The notes under the pieces are model-generated. The model made no database searches and was not told where the DNA came from. It saw only the letters and a list, made by a program, of their open reading frames with translations. The position numbers and the translations under genes were made by a program. Source: Sphaerolaimus hirsutus (Eukaryota > Nematoda > Chromadorea > Monhysterida > Sphaerolaimidae). Taken from it: 64,000 nt of DNA. Shown piece by piece: positions 54,185 through 63,486 of this stretch (within the stretch, counting starts at the first letter, position 1; each line of letters starts with the position of its first letter). The DNA is taken from the NCBI GenBank assembly GCA_964036195.1, contig OZ038450.1, forward strand, positions 28,894,794 to 28,958,793. Reading direction: 5' to 3'.

Positions 54185-54454
54185 ACTCGAGTACTTTAAA
54201 AAAAGTATGCGTATAGGTGAGGAGTGAGGACAGGTATTTCCGATCAGAAAGAATTAAGTATATTTACTCAGTACTCAAGTATACGTATTTTTCGAGTAAA
54301 CGTAAATACGTTTTAACAACTATGGGCCACCTGTTACCTAATTTAGGTTTAATCTATATGTGTTTGGCACAAGAACATTTTTAGGTAAATATCTACATTA
54401 AATCCAGCACAGATCGTTTACTAGCCAATTAACACAAATAAAAATAAAATAAAA

Positions 54455-54560
54455 ATGGCAAAAATTCATATCCTACTACTTGTGTGTATTCAAATTGTAG
54501 CTCTAGCAAGGGGATATGATAAGAAATCATCTTCAACTGCAGATGAGTATAATGATACCG
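54455..54560 (+). CDS. Small secreted protein exon 1
   Basis: Residues 1-35, AAAAATGG start context, donor gtaagt, phase 1. Confidence 0.8.
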
Positions 54561-55706
54561 GTAAGTGTCAGTTTTGTGTAAAATCAGAAAATAAGTCCAA
54601 AAAGTTTACAGCCATGCCCATTTTCCTGCAGACAACTTTGATCTATCCAGCTCAACGTGCCCCACAACTGTATTAGCTTTATACATGTTGCAAATGGTGG
54701 CTGGAGGCACCAAAATGACTCAGTTACAGGGCGCCTGCAAAGCTAGACTCTGGCTTGCTAAGTATGCAGCTATGGTGGACACACAATTGGCTGCTATGGG
54801 TTATTTTTTTCAATCCTCCCATTTTGGTACCTGATTTTACCCTATATTTACCCCTGAATGTACCCTCCCGCTTCGATCCCCTCAAATGTATCCTCCATTT
54901 TGCTTCTTTCAAATGTACTCTCCCAGTTTGGTACCCTCAAAAGTACCCCCCCTTTTGATACCCTTAAATGTACTCTCCCATTTTGATAAACTCGAATGTA
55001 CCCTCCCATTTTGATACCCGCAAGTGTGCCCTCCCATTTCGGTAATCTCAAATGTACCCTCCCATTTCAGTATTTTCAATGTGCTCTCCCATTTTGGTAC
55101 CCTTGAATGTACCCTTCCATTTTGAAACCCTCCAATGTTCCCTGCCATTTCGATACCCTCAAATGTACCTCACATTGTGGTAACCTCAAATGCACCTCAC
55201 ATTTTGGTAAACTTTAATGTACCATTCTATTTTGGTACCCTGAAATGTACTCTCAGATTTTGGTACCCTTCAATGTACCCTCCTATTTATGTACCCTCAG
55301 ATGTACCCTCCATTTTGGTACCCACAAACGTACCCTCCCATTTCGAAACACTCAGATGTACCTTCCATTCTGTTACCCTCAAATGTACCCTCCCATTTCG
55401 GAACCCTCAAATGTACCCTCCATTATGGTACCCTTGAATGTACTGTCCCATTCGCGTACACTCAAATGTGGCCTCCATTTTGGTACCGCCCAAATGTACC
55501 CGCCATTTTGTCACCCTTGAATTGAATATACCCTCCAATTTACGTACCCTCAAATATACCTCCCAGATGCCAAGTTCGAATCCGGTGCCTGTGATGCTTG
55601 GGACCCCCTAGCTGTGGCCCTCAACCGCCTAAAGGAACAAAGTGCCAGGGCAAATGCGTTCAGCAGTTTCGGTTCTATGGGTTTGCTTATTCGCAAGGGC
55701 GAGTGA
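54455..55706 (+). CDS. Small secreted protein, three exons, complete
   Basis: Joined exons give 414 nt, 137 residues and a stop. Signal peptide MAKIHILLLVCIQIVALA, cleaved probably near Ala-Arg-Gly20. The mature part has an acidic/Ser N-terminus and a helical body with three Cys (45, 71, 100): STCPTTVLALYMLQMVAGG, QGACKARLWLAKYAAMVDTQ, ESGACDAWDPLAVALNRLKE. The odd number suggests a free Cys or an interchain bond. No family recognised. Its leader begins MAK like that of the VWA gene, but the rest is unrelated. Intron 2 is filled by a minisatellite. Confidence 0.78.
54632..54799 (+). CDS. Small secreted protein exon 2
   Basis: Residues 36-91, acceptor tttcctgcag, phase 1 to 1. Donor gttatt is weak; reading on gives a stop within 12 codons in non-matching sequence. 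Confidence 0.72.
54810..55560. repeat. Minisatellite in intron 2 of the small secreted gene
   Basis: Roughly 27-bp unit, consensus aatgtaccctcccattttggtaccctc in two parts, about 27 imperfect copies. Unit variants at the ggtaccct and cccatttt blocks. Open frames on both strands through it are repeat artefacts. Confidence 0.88.
55567..55706 (+). CDS. Small secreted protein exon 3
   Basis: Residues 92-137 and TGA. Acceptor tacctcccag is at the edge of the minisatellite. Ends SFGSMGLLIRKGE. Confidence 0.78.
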
Positions 55707-56144
55707 TGTTTTTGTGATTATTGTTGTAAATTCCAGTATAGCTGGAAAATGTGATACATTACGCTGCTGCTGTATAAACGTTGCTCTATGTTGAAATGCT
55801 ATAAACATGCTGAAATAGACATGGTGGAAATCATGGAATGGCTATAAACATGCTCAATTGTTGGCACCATTTTGGCGCCTGGCACCACTTTTCTGGATGG
55901 TATGTTTGATGCATGGCATGATTTTTCCTGTTTTTTTTTCATCATTAGTTGTACAAACCACACAGGAATGCACTTGGTTTTATTCAACATCAGAAGATCA
56001 GAATGAATCATATTAGTTATGGAACAAATAGAACCAATCCAATGGAACTTCAATTTTAGACACAAGTATCTGTAGTCTGTACCTAGCTGGTATTAACTTA
56101 GCAATAAGACACTCAAGCTAAATGAATAATAAGCAAAATCGTAA

Positions 56145-56399
56145 TCAAGTTGGCAACATTGCGACTGCCCCCTCATCAACATCTTCTCTGTTATGATCCA
56201 CACCAACATGTTCACCTTGTACCACCTCATGGTGCTGTTCAACATCACCACCGAGAGAAACATCGCGTTTTTCACTCTCACTTCTGTGCACCACTGCCCA
56301 CGGTTCTTCATGTGCAGATGCCAAAATTCCATAGATAATAGCACCAGTTAGAGCCACTGCGGAGGCTATGTAGAATACTATTTGCCATTCTTGACGGGT
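56145..56399 (-). CDS. SLC17-like terminal exon
   Basis: 85 codons including stop, acceptor ctaccctacccag, phase 0. Last transmembrane helix then hydrophilic tail ending VDEGAVAMLPT. Confidence 0.82.
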   Translation of the reverse strand, partial: TRQEWQIVFYIASAVALTGAIIYGILASAHEEPWAVVHRSESEKRDVSLGGDVEQHHEVVQGEHVGVDHNREDVDEGAVAMLPT

Positions 56400-57463
56400 C
56401 TGGGTAGGGTAGATTTTTTTAGTTAAAACTGTATATTTACATATGTATTTGCAGTTTAAAATCGTTTGCAATATTTGTTTGATAACTGAAGGGGTGTGAT
56501 GTCACTTGATAAATACCCTTTATGTACAGGCGGCGCAAGGTTCCAATTTGCGCTTGTGACATTCACATTATCCAAAATTTCAGTTTGTGACACCTTTTTA
56601 TCGAAGCCCTTATGTGAACTTGGCAGCCAGCCAAAAATTTTGAAGTCGCTATAAATATAAATTTATTTGACTAAAAATAGGTATGTAACCATGTATACGT
56701 ATAAATGCAAATACCGTATTTACTCGAATAATTCCCCCGGGGAATTATTTTTTCGTCAGACATTTTTGAGGGGGGAATTATTCGAGGGGGGGAATTATTC
56801 AAGTGGGGGGATTATTATTTCATCACAATTTTTAAGCATGTTTTTATCACATTACATACACATGTTTGCCCTGTTTCCATTGGTAGTGCACATAACATTG
56901 CATCTTTGCACTCCGATGTACTGCATTTCCATATATTCCATGAATCAAAGTACACACAGATCTTTTGCATGCTTTGACTTCATGGATTGTGTTTTGTTAA
57001 AAGAATGTGCATTATCTACCTTCCGTCATTGGGGGGGGGGATTGTTCAAGTGGGGGAATTATTTTTTCCTCACTCATCTATCAGGGGGGAATTATTCGAG
57101 GGGGGGAATTATTCAAGTGGGGGGAATTATTCGAGTAAATACGGTAGTGATTATAAAGTGAAAATTGATTCAAAAATAACTTTCCATAATTCTCTATTTC
57201 CCGCTTCACATAGTTTATCTGCACATGCACCACAAGAACAAATAGAACGGCGCCACTTTTCCATCACCTTTAATGGCGTGCAAAGGCGCCAGCGCCAAAT
57301 TATCTGGCGCTCCCAATTTAAGATTTTTCAGCTGAAAATCATCCGATCCAGATAAAAAACATACACTCACATTTTGCTTGACTATCAAGCCGAAAATGGC
57401 GGGACTGAGAAAACCGGGAACAGTGGCGAATGTGTTCGATAGCCCCATCACGGCTGCGGCGAA
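56145..57463 (-). CDS. SLC17-type transporter, last two exons
   Basis: Two minus-strand exons join in phase 0. The first reads AAAVMGLSNTFATVPGFLSP, AIFGLIVKQN; the second starts TRQEWQIVFYIASAVALTGA and IIYGILASAHEEPWA. These match the GxxNTxxTxPG helix and the EWQ-VFYIA-final-helix-G..QPWA end of the SLC17 family of major facilitator anion transporters (sialin, phosphate and vesicular glutamate carriers). The second exon continues into a cytosolic tail rich in His, Glu and Asp. Upstream exons were not found between 57.5 and 60 kb, so the gene is partial or broken here. The subfamily cannot be decided. Confidence 0.8.
56714..57144. mobile_element. TA-1 MITE in the SLC17-like intron
   Basis: 431 bp, CCGTATTTACTCGAATAATT to ATTCGAGTAAATACGG, TA-flanked. 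Lies between the two SLC17-like exons. Confidence 0.8.
57250..57310. repeat. hAT-beta fragment
   Basis: ggcgccacttttccatcacc and following ggcgcc words; a short remnant. Confidence 0.45.
57371..57463 (-). CDS. SLC17-like penultimate exon
   Basis: 31 codons, acceptor ttcactttcag on the minus strand, donor gtgagt, phase 0 to 0. Carries the conserved NTFATVPG helix. Confidence 0.82.
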
Positions 57464-57522
57464 CTGAAAGTGATAAAAATGTGTGTTCAATTATTTTACA
57501 AATTCACACTATATTTACAGTA

Positions 57523-58191
57523 TACTCGTCAGACATGATACTATACAATGAGTTGCATGATGTCATATCATGCACGCTGTATCCAACCCGTAGAACTCTG
57601 TTTTGGTGACTCGTGCTTACGCATATACGGAATGAAACTATTCAATTGTGCCCGCACAATTCAAACCCCCGTCAAAGTGTAGTTGAGTTTTTTGGCATGA
57701 TGCCATCCAAGCGTCGTCTGGATCTGAATAAATACAAAGCGGGAACGTTTTCTGAATTCAAAATTTTGAACGTAACAAGTTTTCGTCAAAATGAATCGAT
57801 AGCGTGTAACTTTTCTAAATATGAATTAGATTAAACGTAGGTAAACGTATAATCAAAAATTTGCAGCACCTATCGGCACAAAAATTGGAGTAAACGAGTG
57901 CGTAAAGAACAGCACATTTTTATTTTCCTTCTTACTATCTTTATATTTTCTTTTTTACTAAATTCCTTTCTCGTTCGCTCTACAAGAACAAAATATAACT
58001 TTCCAATTTTGTAGAATGAGATGTCCGTCGACTATACATATTGACATATTTACGACCCTCTGTGCACCGTTTTTCTACGGTATTTAAGATGTATCGCACT
58101 TCGCTGTTCAGTAAGATGTTGAATTTCATTGACGCTCAGCGAAGCGAAACATAAGTGGACCAAACCTGTGTAATATCATGTCTGCCGACTA
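57523..58191. mobile_element. TA-flanked element related to TA-2
   Basis: 669 bp. TACTCGTCAGACATGATACT at the left and complement of ATATCATGTCTGCCGACTA at the right, TA on both sides. The shared catgtc-gc-cgactata terminus links it to TA-2, whose left end has lost the gacatgata part. Upstream SLC17 exons, if any, do not lie in it. Confidence 0.65.
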
Positions 58192-58313
58192 TATGTGCCT
58201 GAATAGGCACCCTACACTTCTGGAGTTTTACATATTTTTCAAACCTGATGATTTACATTTACTTTTACATTTTGAACCTAATGATCTCAACACCAGGGGT
58301 GGGGTGGGACGCA

Positions 58314-58712
58314 AGGACGTAGCCAGGGATGGGGGGCGGCCGCCCCCCCCCCTTCCGGGTCGGACCGAAAATATGCCAGAAATGGCACTTCTATAAAGCG
58401 ATTTTGTCGGCAGACCGACAAAAATTTGCGCGCAGGCGCACATTTCGGCGCCGCACGGTATGCTTTATTCATACCTGTGGTTTACGACAAAAAAAAACCA
58501 CCCAAAATGTGTCCTGGTTCATGTACAGTAATATTTTGCGCCAGTGCCAACGCCAATGGCGCCATGGCGTGGCGCCTACGAATGGCGCTGGCGCCAAGGC
58601 GCCATTCCTTTACCACAAGGGGCAAATTTTAGGGGGGGGGGCGCCGCCCCCCACCCGTTCGCCGGGCTCAGTATACAATCCCCGCTCAAAAATCCTGGCT
58701 ACGTCCCTTCCC
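58314..58712. repeat. hAT-like repeat with GTAGCCAGG ends
   Basis: aaggacgtagccagggatgg at the left, aaaaatcctggctacgtccc at the right, GGCGCC words at 58545-58605. Relative of 49008-49457; no exact duplication found. Confidence 0.65.
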
Positions 58713-58721
58713 TGGTGGGCT

Positions 58722-58858
58722 GATATGACTTTTCGGCATCTATATTCAATATTCGATAATTTTTGAATATTCGATATCGATACCGAATTGGATCGTCGAT
58801 ATCGGTATGCAATAAACAACAAGTCGATAGTCGATGTAAAATGTATCGCTCCAACCCT
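58722..58858. repeat. ATATCGAT-rich repeat
   Basis: Multiple atattcgatatcgat words and an end ctccaaccctac; similar to 48430-48600. Possibly a short hAT-like element with TAGGGTTG-type ends. Confidence 0.45.
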
Positions 58859-58859
58859 A

Positions 58860-59112
58860 CCGTATTTCCTCGAATTACCCCCGGGGGTTTATTTTTCGAG
58901 AGTGACATTTTTGAGGGGGGGGGGGGGGTTAAACGAGGGGCGCGGGTTTAACGAGGGGCGCGGGGTATTTCCAAAGGGGGGTTTTTATCTCGCCAGAAAT
59001 TTTTTGAACTTCCAGTACTAAATGTGTGTTTGAAACGTGTGCAGACGTCGAAAAATGCAACAAAAACCGCTATGTATCAGACTCTATAGACAAAGACGTA
59101 TATAAGTATGTA
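58860..59112. repeat. TA-1 repeat, incomplete
   Basis: Begins CCGTATTTCCTCGAATTACC after TA. The usual right terminus is absent; another taccgtatttt start follows at 59111. Truncated or rearranged. Confidence 0.55.
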
Positions 59113-60035
59113 CCGTATTTTCTCGAACTACTGTAGGTGGAAATATGGCTAGCTAATCATGCGTAAAAACGTAACGACAATTCTGTGCAGACACTCCGAC
59201 GACTCGAGAACGACCATGTGCGACCAAATGACGACCCGCGGTGCACAGGGAAGTCACAGTGAACGTGCGGTTCGCTGTGCACTGCAAATCCGCCAACGAA
59301 GCCGCAGCCCCAGGACGGTACGCCCGAATGGACACTACTGCGGCCATGAATTTATTAATTGTTTCTTTTCCGTTAATTATTTAATTACTTCCCGTGTGAC
59401 GCTAATTTTTCTTTTTTCATGTTTCATTAATTAAGCTAATTAGGTTAACCGCATTTTTGAGTTAATTAATTGAATACTTCCGTTTTTCTTTTGCATTTCC
59501 CAAAATGTACTTTCGAACATGATAACTATTAGGCTTTTATCAAGTTTACATTTCTGGTTAAAAGGGTGCAGTGTCTGGGAATGATTAGAAAGGCTTTTTA
59601 TGTTTCTAGTTAAGCTAACAGGTGTTGACTCTGTTAAATGCTTAGACGCCCCGATAGATAACATTCAGAAAATTCCCCGACCAAGTGCATTTTTATTTAG
59701 GACTAGGTAATGGGTGGAAAAGTGGCAAACGGCAATTATTGTCGGCATGCGACTGCAAGACACATGTAGAGCACAGTTTACAGTGAAGAGCACAGCAGTG
59801 CCAATTAATTATTCCCATCACCCAGGGTGATTGGTGAACTCGCAAGTGCTAGTGTTTTGTGGCGTGTGTTCAGGCCCAAAGTTTCCAACCCTTACCCGGC
59901 AATGCAATAACCTTGAACAACCCCCGCAAATGAGCGTTCTTTCTGTGGCCTTGGTCGGGCGTGCTATAAAAATATTTTTCACCTAAAGGGGCGCAGGTTG
60001 ATAACACGTGTCACACCACCTGCGCTAGAATTTAC
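59113..60035. other. Unassigned interval
   Basis: 59159-59347 is GC-richer than its surroundings and open on both strands (64 codons on minus, 91 on plus), but neither shows a domain or good splice sites. 59350-60035 is unique sequence without repeats or signals that I recognise. Confidence 0.35.
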
Positions 60036-60165
60036 CGTAACCTCTGAATAGAAACCCAGTTTCGTTATGTCTGCCACGCTCGCATCCAGCGACAAAATTA
60101 TGATATTTACGCCCATCGATTTCAAAGTGTCGATCGCTCTTTCCGCCGCGGTCGTGTCTTCTTCG
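60036..60165 (-). pseudogene. Paralogue: truncated exon at the duplication breakpoint
   Basis: Matches 15879 onward through ADITKLG, then switches to unrelated sequence at about 60054. The new tail reads FYSEVT to a GT (gtaaat) that could act as a donor. The source exon has another 29 codons here. Confidence 0.65.
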
Positions 60166-62621
60166 CTGTGAAATCATGTGAATACCGTATTACGTCGAAT
60201 TAACCCCCCCCCCTCGAAATACCCCCCTAAAATTTGGCTGAGGAAGTGATAACCCCCCCCCCCCCCGGTCCAAATACCCCCTAAAATTGAATGTAAAGAG
60301 AACGTAAATACCACAGTTTGTGATCTGAACAATGCAGAACACACGTTAAAACCGATGATTGAGTGACGTTAGGGAAGGGTTTTGTGTGTATTTATATACA
60401 GTTATATATGACTATAAACACATGTACATCTATGTAATTGTTTGATTTTTATACGTCTGAGTATGGGGAATTTCCAATAATTTCTGGCGAAATATTAGAC
60501 CCCCCTCGAATTATCCCCCCTTAAATTTTGCTGACGAGATAATAAACCCCCTGGGGGTATTTTGAGGTAATACGGTAAATTTCTTTTTTTTGTTGATTAA
60601 ACGTGTGGCATTTTTTCGCTCTCAAAACTTACGTTCCTTTGAGAAACATGAATACGGTTTGTCTCGGCCGGGCGGACATGACTAAATCTTGTTGTACGTA
60701 GGCCAGTGATCTGAAATGTCGAATTTGAGTGGATTGGGAAATATTATAAGTAACTTATTGTGCCCACACACTAGTTTTCTAGAATTCCTAGTAATTTTTA
60801 AACGCCGTCAACTGCAGTTGACGGTCAGTTTTATTCTAAAAAAGTTAAATGCATTCAAAGTTGATTTATGAGTTTTCAAGTTTCGGTTGAAAACTAGTGT
60901 GCGCAGGCACATTTGTTGCATCACAAACAACAAAACTCATTTAAACACCCCGGATTTTTCAACTGATTTTTTTAAAAAAATCGAAAAACTCACGTGGCCC
61001 AGTTTACATCCGTATCCGCCACATACATGAATTCTTTCAAATGTTTCTGCACTTCGGTCACGTTCTTTGACGTCTTCAAATCGAAATACGCTACTGGCGC
61101 CGTGCCATACGTTAGAACGCCGATTTTTATGTCCGCCAGCGATACTTTGTAGCCGTCCACGAATGCTACGGCGAAATCTCGCAGCTGTGTAAAATTAGGT
61201 GTGCAAAATCATTGCTGTTATTTATTTACGCAGTTGCGAAAGCGTATTTGAGATTTTGAAATTGGGTGGGGTGGGGATGCATACTACAGAAATATCATGT
61301 GAAGTATGTCCTGTGAAGTATGTTTACGTTTATTTGTATCGGGTCAGGCCTCCTACGCACAAATGCCTGGTACGCACAAACGCCCGGTACGCACAAAATT
61401 GTGCCTGGTACGCACAAACGCCCGGTACGCACAAAATTGTGCCCGCCACGCACATCTGCCCGGTAACTTACATGGCTGATGATCTTTGCGTACCGGACAA
61501 ATGGTCACTAATGTTATTGCACAGCTTTTTTCACTTCACTGATATCTGAAAATCACTTGAAAAAGTGTCAAGTTAAAAAACGGTCAAAAATAGCCATTAT
61601 CTACCGTTTTTTCACTTGACACTTTTTAAAGTGATGTTCAATGTTGTGTGAGGTGACAAAAAGTTAACTTATGTCATTGCGCAACTTTTTTTCACTTCAC
61701 TCACAAGTGTGATGTGAAAAACACGGTTAAAATGTAATGTAATGTCATTTCGTACGGGCAGATGTGCGTGGCAGGCACAATTTTGTGTGTACCGGGAATT
61801 TGTGCGTACCAGGCATTTGTGCGTACAAGTGCACCGCCTTTGTATCCTGTGCGTAAAAATACGGTATGTGTACTTGGGTATGGTCAACTGACGTCACAGC
61901 GAGCGATGAAATTTACCATATTCCATCTGCATAAAAAAGCGAAAGTTTTCTCCTTACATAGCTCGCACCACGGGTGAATTTGGTGCATTTATACACCTCT
62001 TAAATGAAAAAATTATTCTTCGTAGACTTTTAAGGAAAAATACTGGTTTTCAAAGTAGATAAATTTAGTAAAGGATGTTTAAGTAAAATACTTCGGTTTT
62101 ATTTTCCCTGGATAAATAGTACTTTTATGTTTCTTTTTTATTTTATGAGAAAAATGGGAGGTTTTTGAACGCTACAAACGTGATCCACTTTTGAGCAGGA
62201 ACACATTTTACACAGATACGATTATCCACGTTTTTTTAGCACATCAAGTTTCAAAATCAAAGTTTTCACTCACTGCATTAAAGTTGGCTTCACCCAGACG
62301 TTCGGAATCTTCTAGTAGAATATAAAAATCGCACTCGCAACCGGTGTCTGTGAGCATTGCAAGTTATTAGAATTGTAAAACAAACGTATTTTTGTTTACA
62401 AATTAAAGATTTCTTGAAATGCTAAGTGTTATAAACACTATTTTTCATCCCAGCATGGAGACACTTCACAAATCTTCACACACCCATTTTCCCAAGCACA
62501 ATTTTTCCTTCAATTTTTCTTCTCACATTTATTCCGACAACTCACATGGCATTGTCGTTGTCGTTGTTATAGCTTGAGTTGTCGACGTGTGCAACGAACA
62601 TCCGTAACACGGTAGCAGGGG
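60036..62621 (-). CDS. Partial paralogue of the VWA gene (inverted duplicate)
   Basis: Five minus-strand exons equivalent to VWA exons 6-10: 62546-62621, 62275-62348, 60994-61184, 60633-60710 and 60036-60165. All splice sites and frames are intact. Amino-acid changes against the source include Val to Leu in strand 1, Ser to Ala and Lys to Thr in the second exon, Asp to Val in the last. The last exon departs from the source after ITKLG and reads 6 new residues to a possible donor, so module 2 loses its end. Any 5' exons would lie beyond 64000. It may be a truncated pseudogene, a second working gene, or an unmerged haplotype. Confidence 0.8.
60185..60575. mobile_element. TA-1 MITE (duplicated with the block)
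   Basis: CCGTATTACGTCGAATTAAC to GAGGTAATACGG, TA-flanked; counterpart of 15463-15859, therefore older than the duplication. Confidence 0.8.
60633..60710 (-). CDS. Paralogue: VWA exon
   Basis: 78 nt, one synonymous change against 15328-15405. Confidence 0.82.
60994..61184 (-). CDS. Paralogue: VWA middle exon
   Basis: 191 nt, three substitutions against 14853-15043, two of them changing residues. Confidence 0.82.
61341..61838. mobile_element. hAT-delta element with a proven empty site
   Basis: 498 bp, starts GGGTCAGGCCTCCTACGCAC, ends with inverted GTGCGTACAAGTGCACCGCC, exact 8-bp duplication TTTGTATC (61333-61340 and 61839-61846). The source arm has a single uninterrupted GATACAAA at 14711-14718. 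Repeats of cccggtacgcacaaa in both ends. Confidence 0.93.
62275..62348 (-). CDS. Paralogue: start of VWA module
   Basis: 74 nt, YTGCECDFYI, then Leu-Leu in place of Val-Leu; second change synonymous. Confidence 0.82.
62546..62621 (-). CDS. Paralogue: Thr linker exon
   Basis: 76 nt, identical to 12873-12948 except one synonymous change (TGC to TGT). Confidence 0.8.
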
Positions 62622-62735
62622 CTGCGTGATGGATTTTTGCAAAGTTGCAAAAAAAATGTATTTACGTTTACCCGGAATACTTGGGGCCGGTTTCCGCTAG
62701 CAAGTAATGCTAGCAAGCGATGCCCTAAATGCTTA

Positions 62736-62853
62736 CCGTATATCCTTGAATAAGACCAACCCCTTGAATAGCACCCCCTTGAATTACTCCCCCCCCCTCC
62801 GAAACGTCTGACGATATAATAACTCCCCCGGGGTCTTATTCGAGGATATACGG
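62736..62853. repeat. TA-1-like MITE (CCGTATATCC ends)
   Basis: CCGTATATCCTTGAATAAGA to CGAGGATATACGG, TA-flanked; counterpart near 12650-12762 in the source arm. Confidence 0.7.
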
Positions 62854-63044
62854 TATATTTATATTGATGCCTTAAAGCAATTTTTGCGCAAATCATGACC
62901 CATAAATGGAAAAATGTATGTATTTTTTAAAACATTTGTTTTCATCCAAAATATGCCCAAAATAGCTGTCAGGAAGTTTCATGGCAAGCTGCCAATTTTT
63001 CTTTTTTTGTGAGGCACACAACTCACATTACTCATGGTTTTGTA

Positions 63045-63486
63045 CCGTATTACCTCGAAATACCCCCATGGGGGTTTATTATTTCGCCAGCAAAATTTGA
63101 GGGGGGGTTAATCCGAGGGGGGGGGGTTATTCGAGGGTTTTTTTTATTATTTTGTCAGAAGTTTTCGTAAGGATCGTAGTAAATAGTAGGCATTTACATA
63201 CCCAAAACAGGTAATAAATGTGTCCAAACAGGATATATTTGTACATAAAAACGTAGATAGCTACACAAACTAGTCTATGTGTAGCTGCAATGCAAATTAA
63301 CAGTAATATACATAATGTACATTGCATACATGACGTATTTATTATGTACATGACGTACATCATTCCGAAGGGGGGGGGGGTATTTCGAGGGGGGGGGTTT
63401 ATTATTTCCCCATCCCATTTTGAGGGGGGGTTAATTCGAGGGGGGGGGGGTCAATTTAAGGGGGGGGATAATTCGAGGTAATACGG
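63045..63486. mobile_element. TA-1 MITE with a proven empty site
   Basis: 442 bp, CCGTATTACCTCGAAATACC to GAGGTAATACGG. The source arm reads aaaaatatatacaaaacc without interruption (about 12446-12463); here the same sequence is split so that TA stands on both sides. This fixes the target duplication of the family as TA. Confidence 0.93.

Larger units (their letters stand above)
53090..54324. mobile_element. hAT-gamma element hosting two nested insertions
   Basis: Gamma sequence runs to gttttctgtactcgagt at 53180 and resumes at actcgagtactttaaaaa (54185), ending aacaactatg at 54324. The left terminus is decayed. Between these lies a beta element, which itself contains a delta element. Confidence 0.7.

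Noticed and set aside
54780-55520. Several 60-100 codon frames in both strands
   Set aside because: All are translations of the minisatellite unit.
59159-59434. Possible exon in the GC-rich interval
   Set aside because: Open on both strands for short distances, but no splice sites, domain or link to the SLC17-like exons could be supported.
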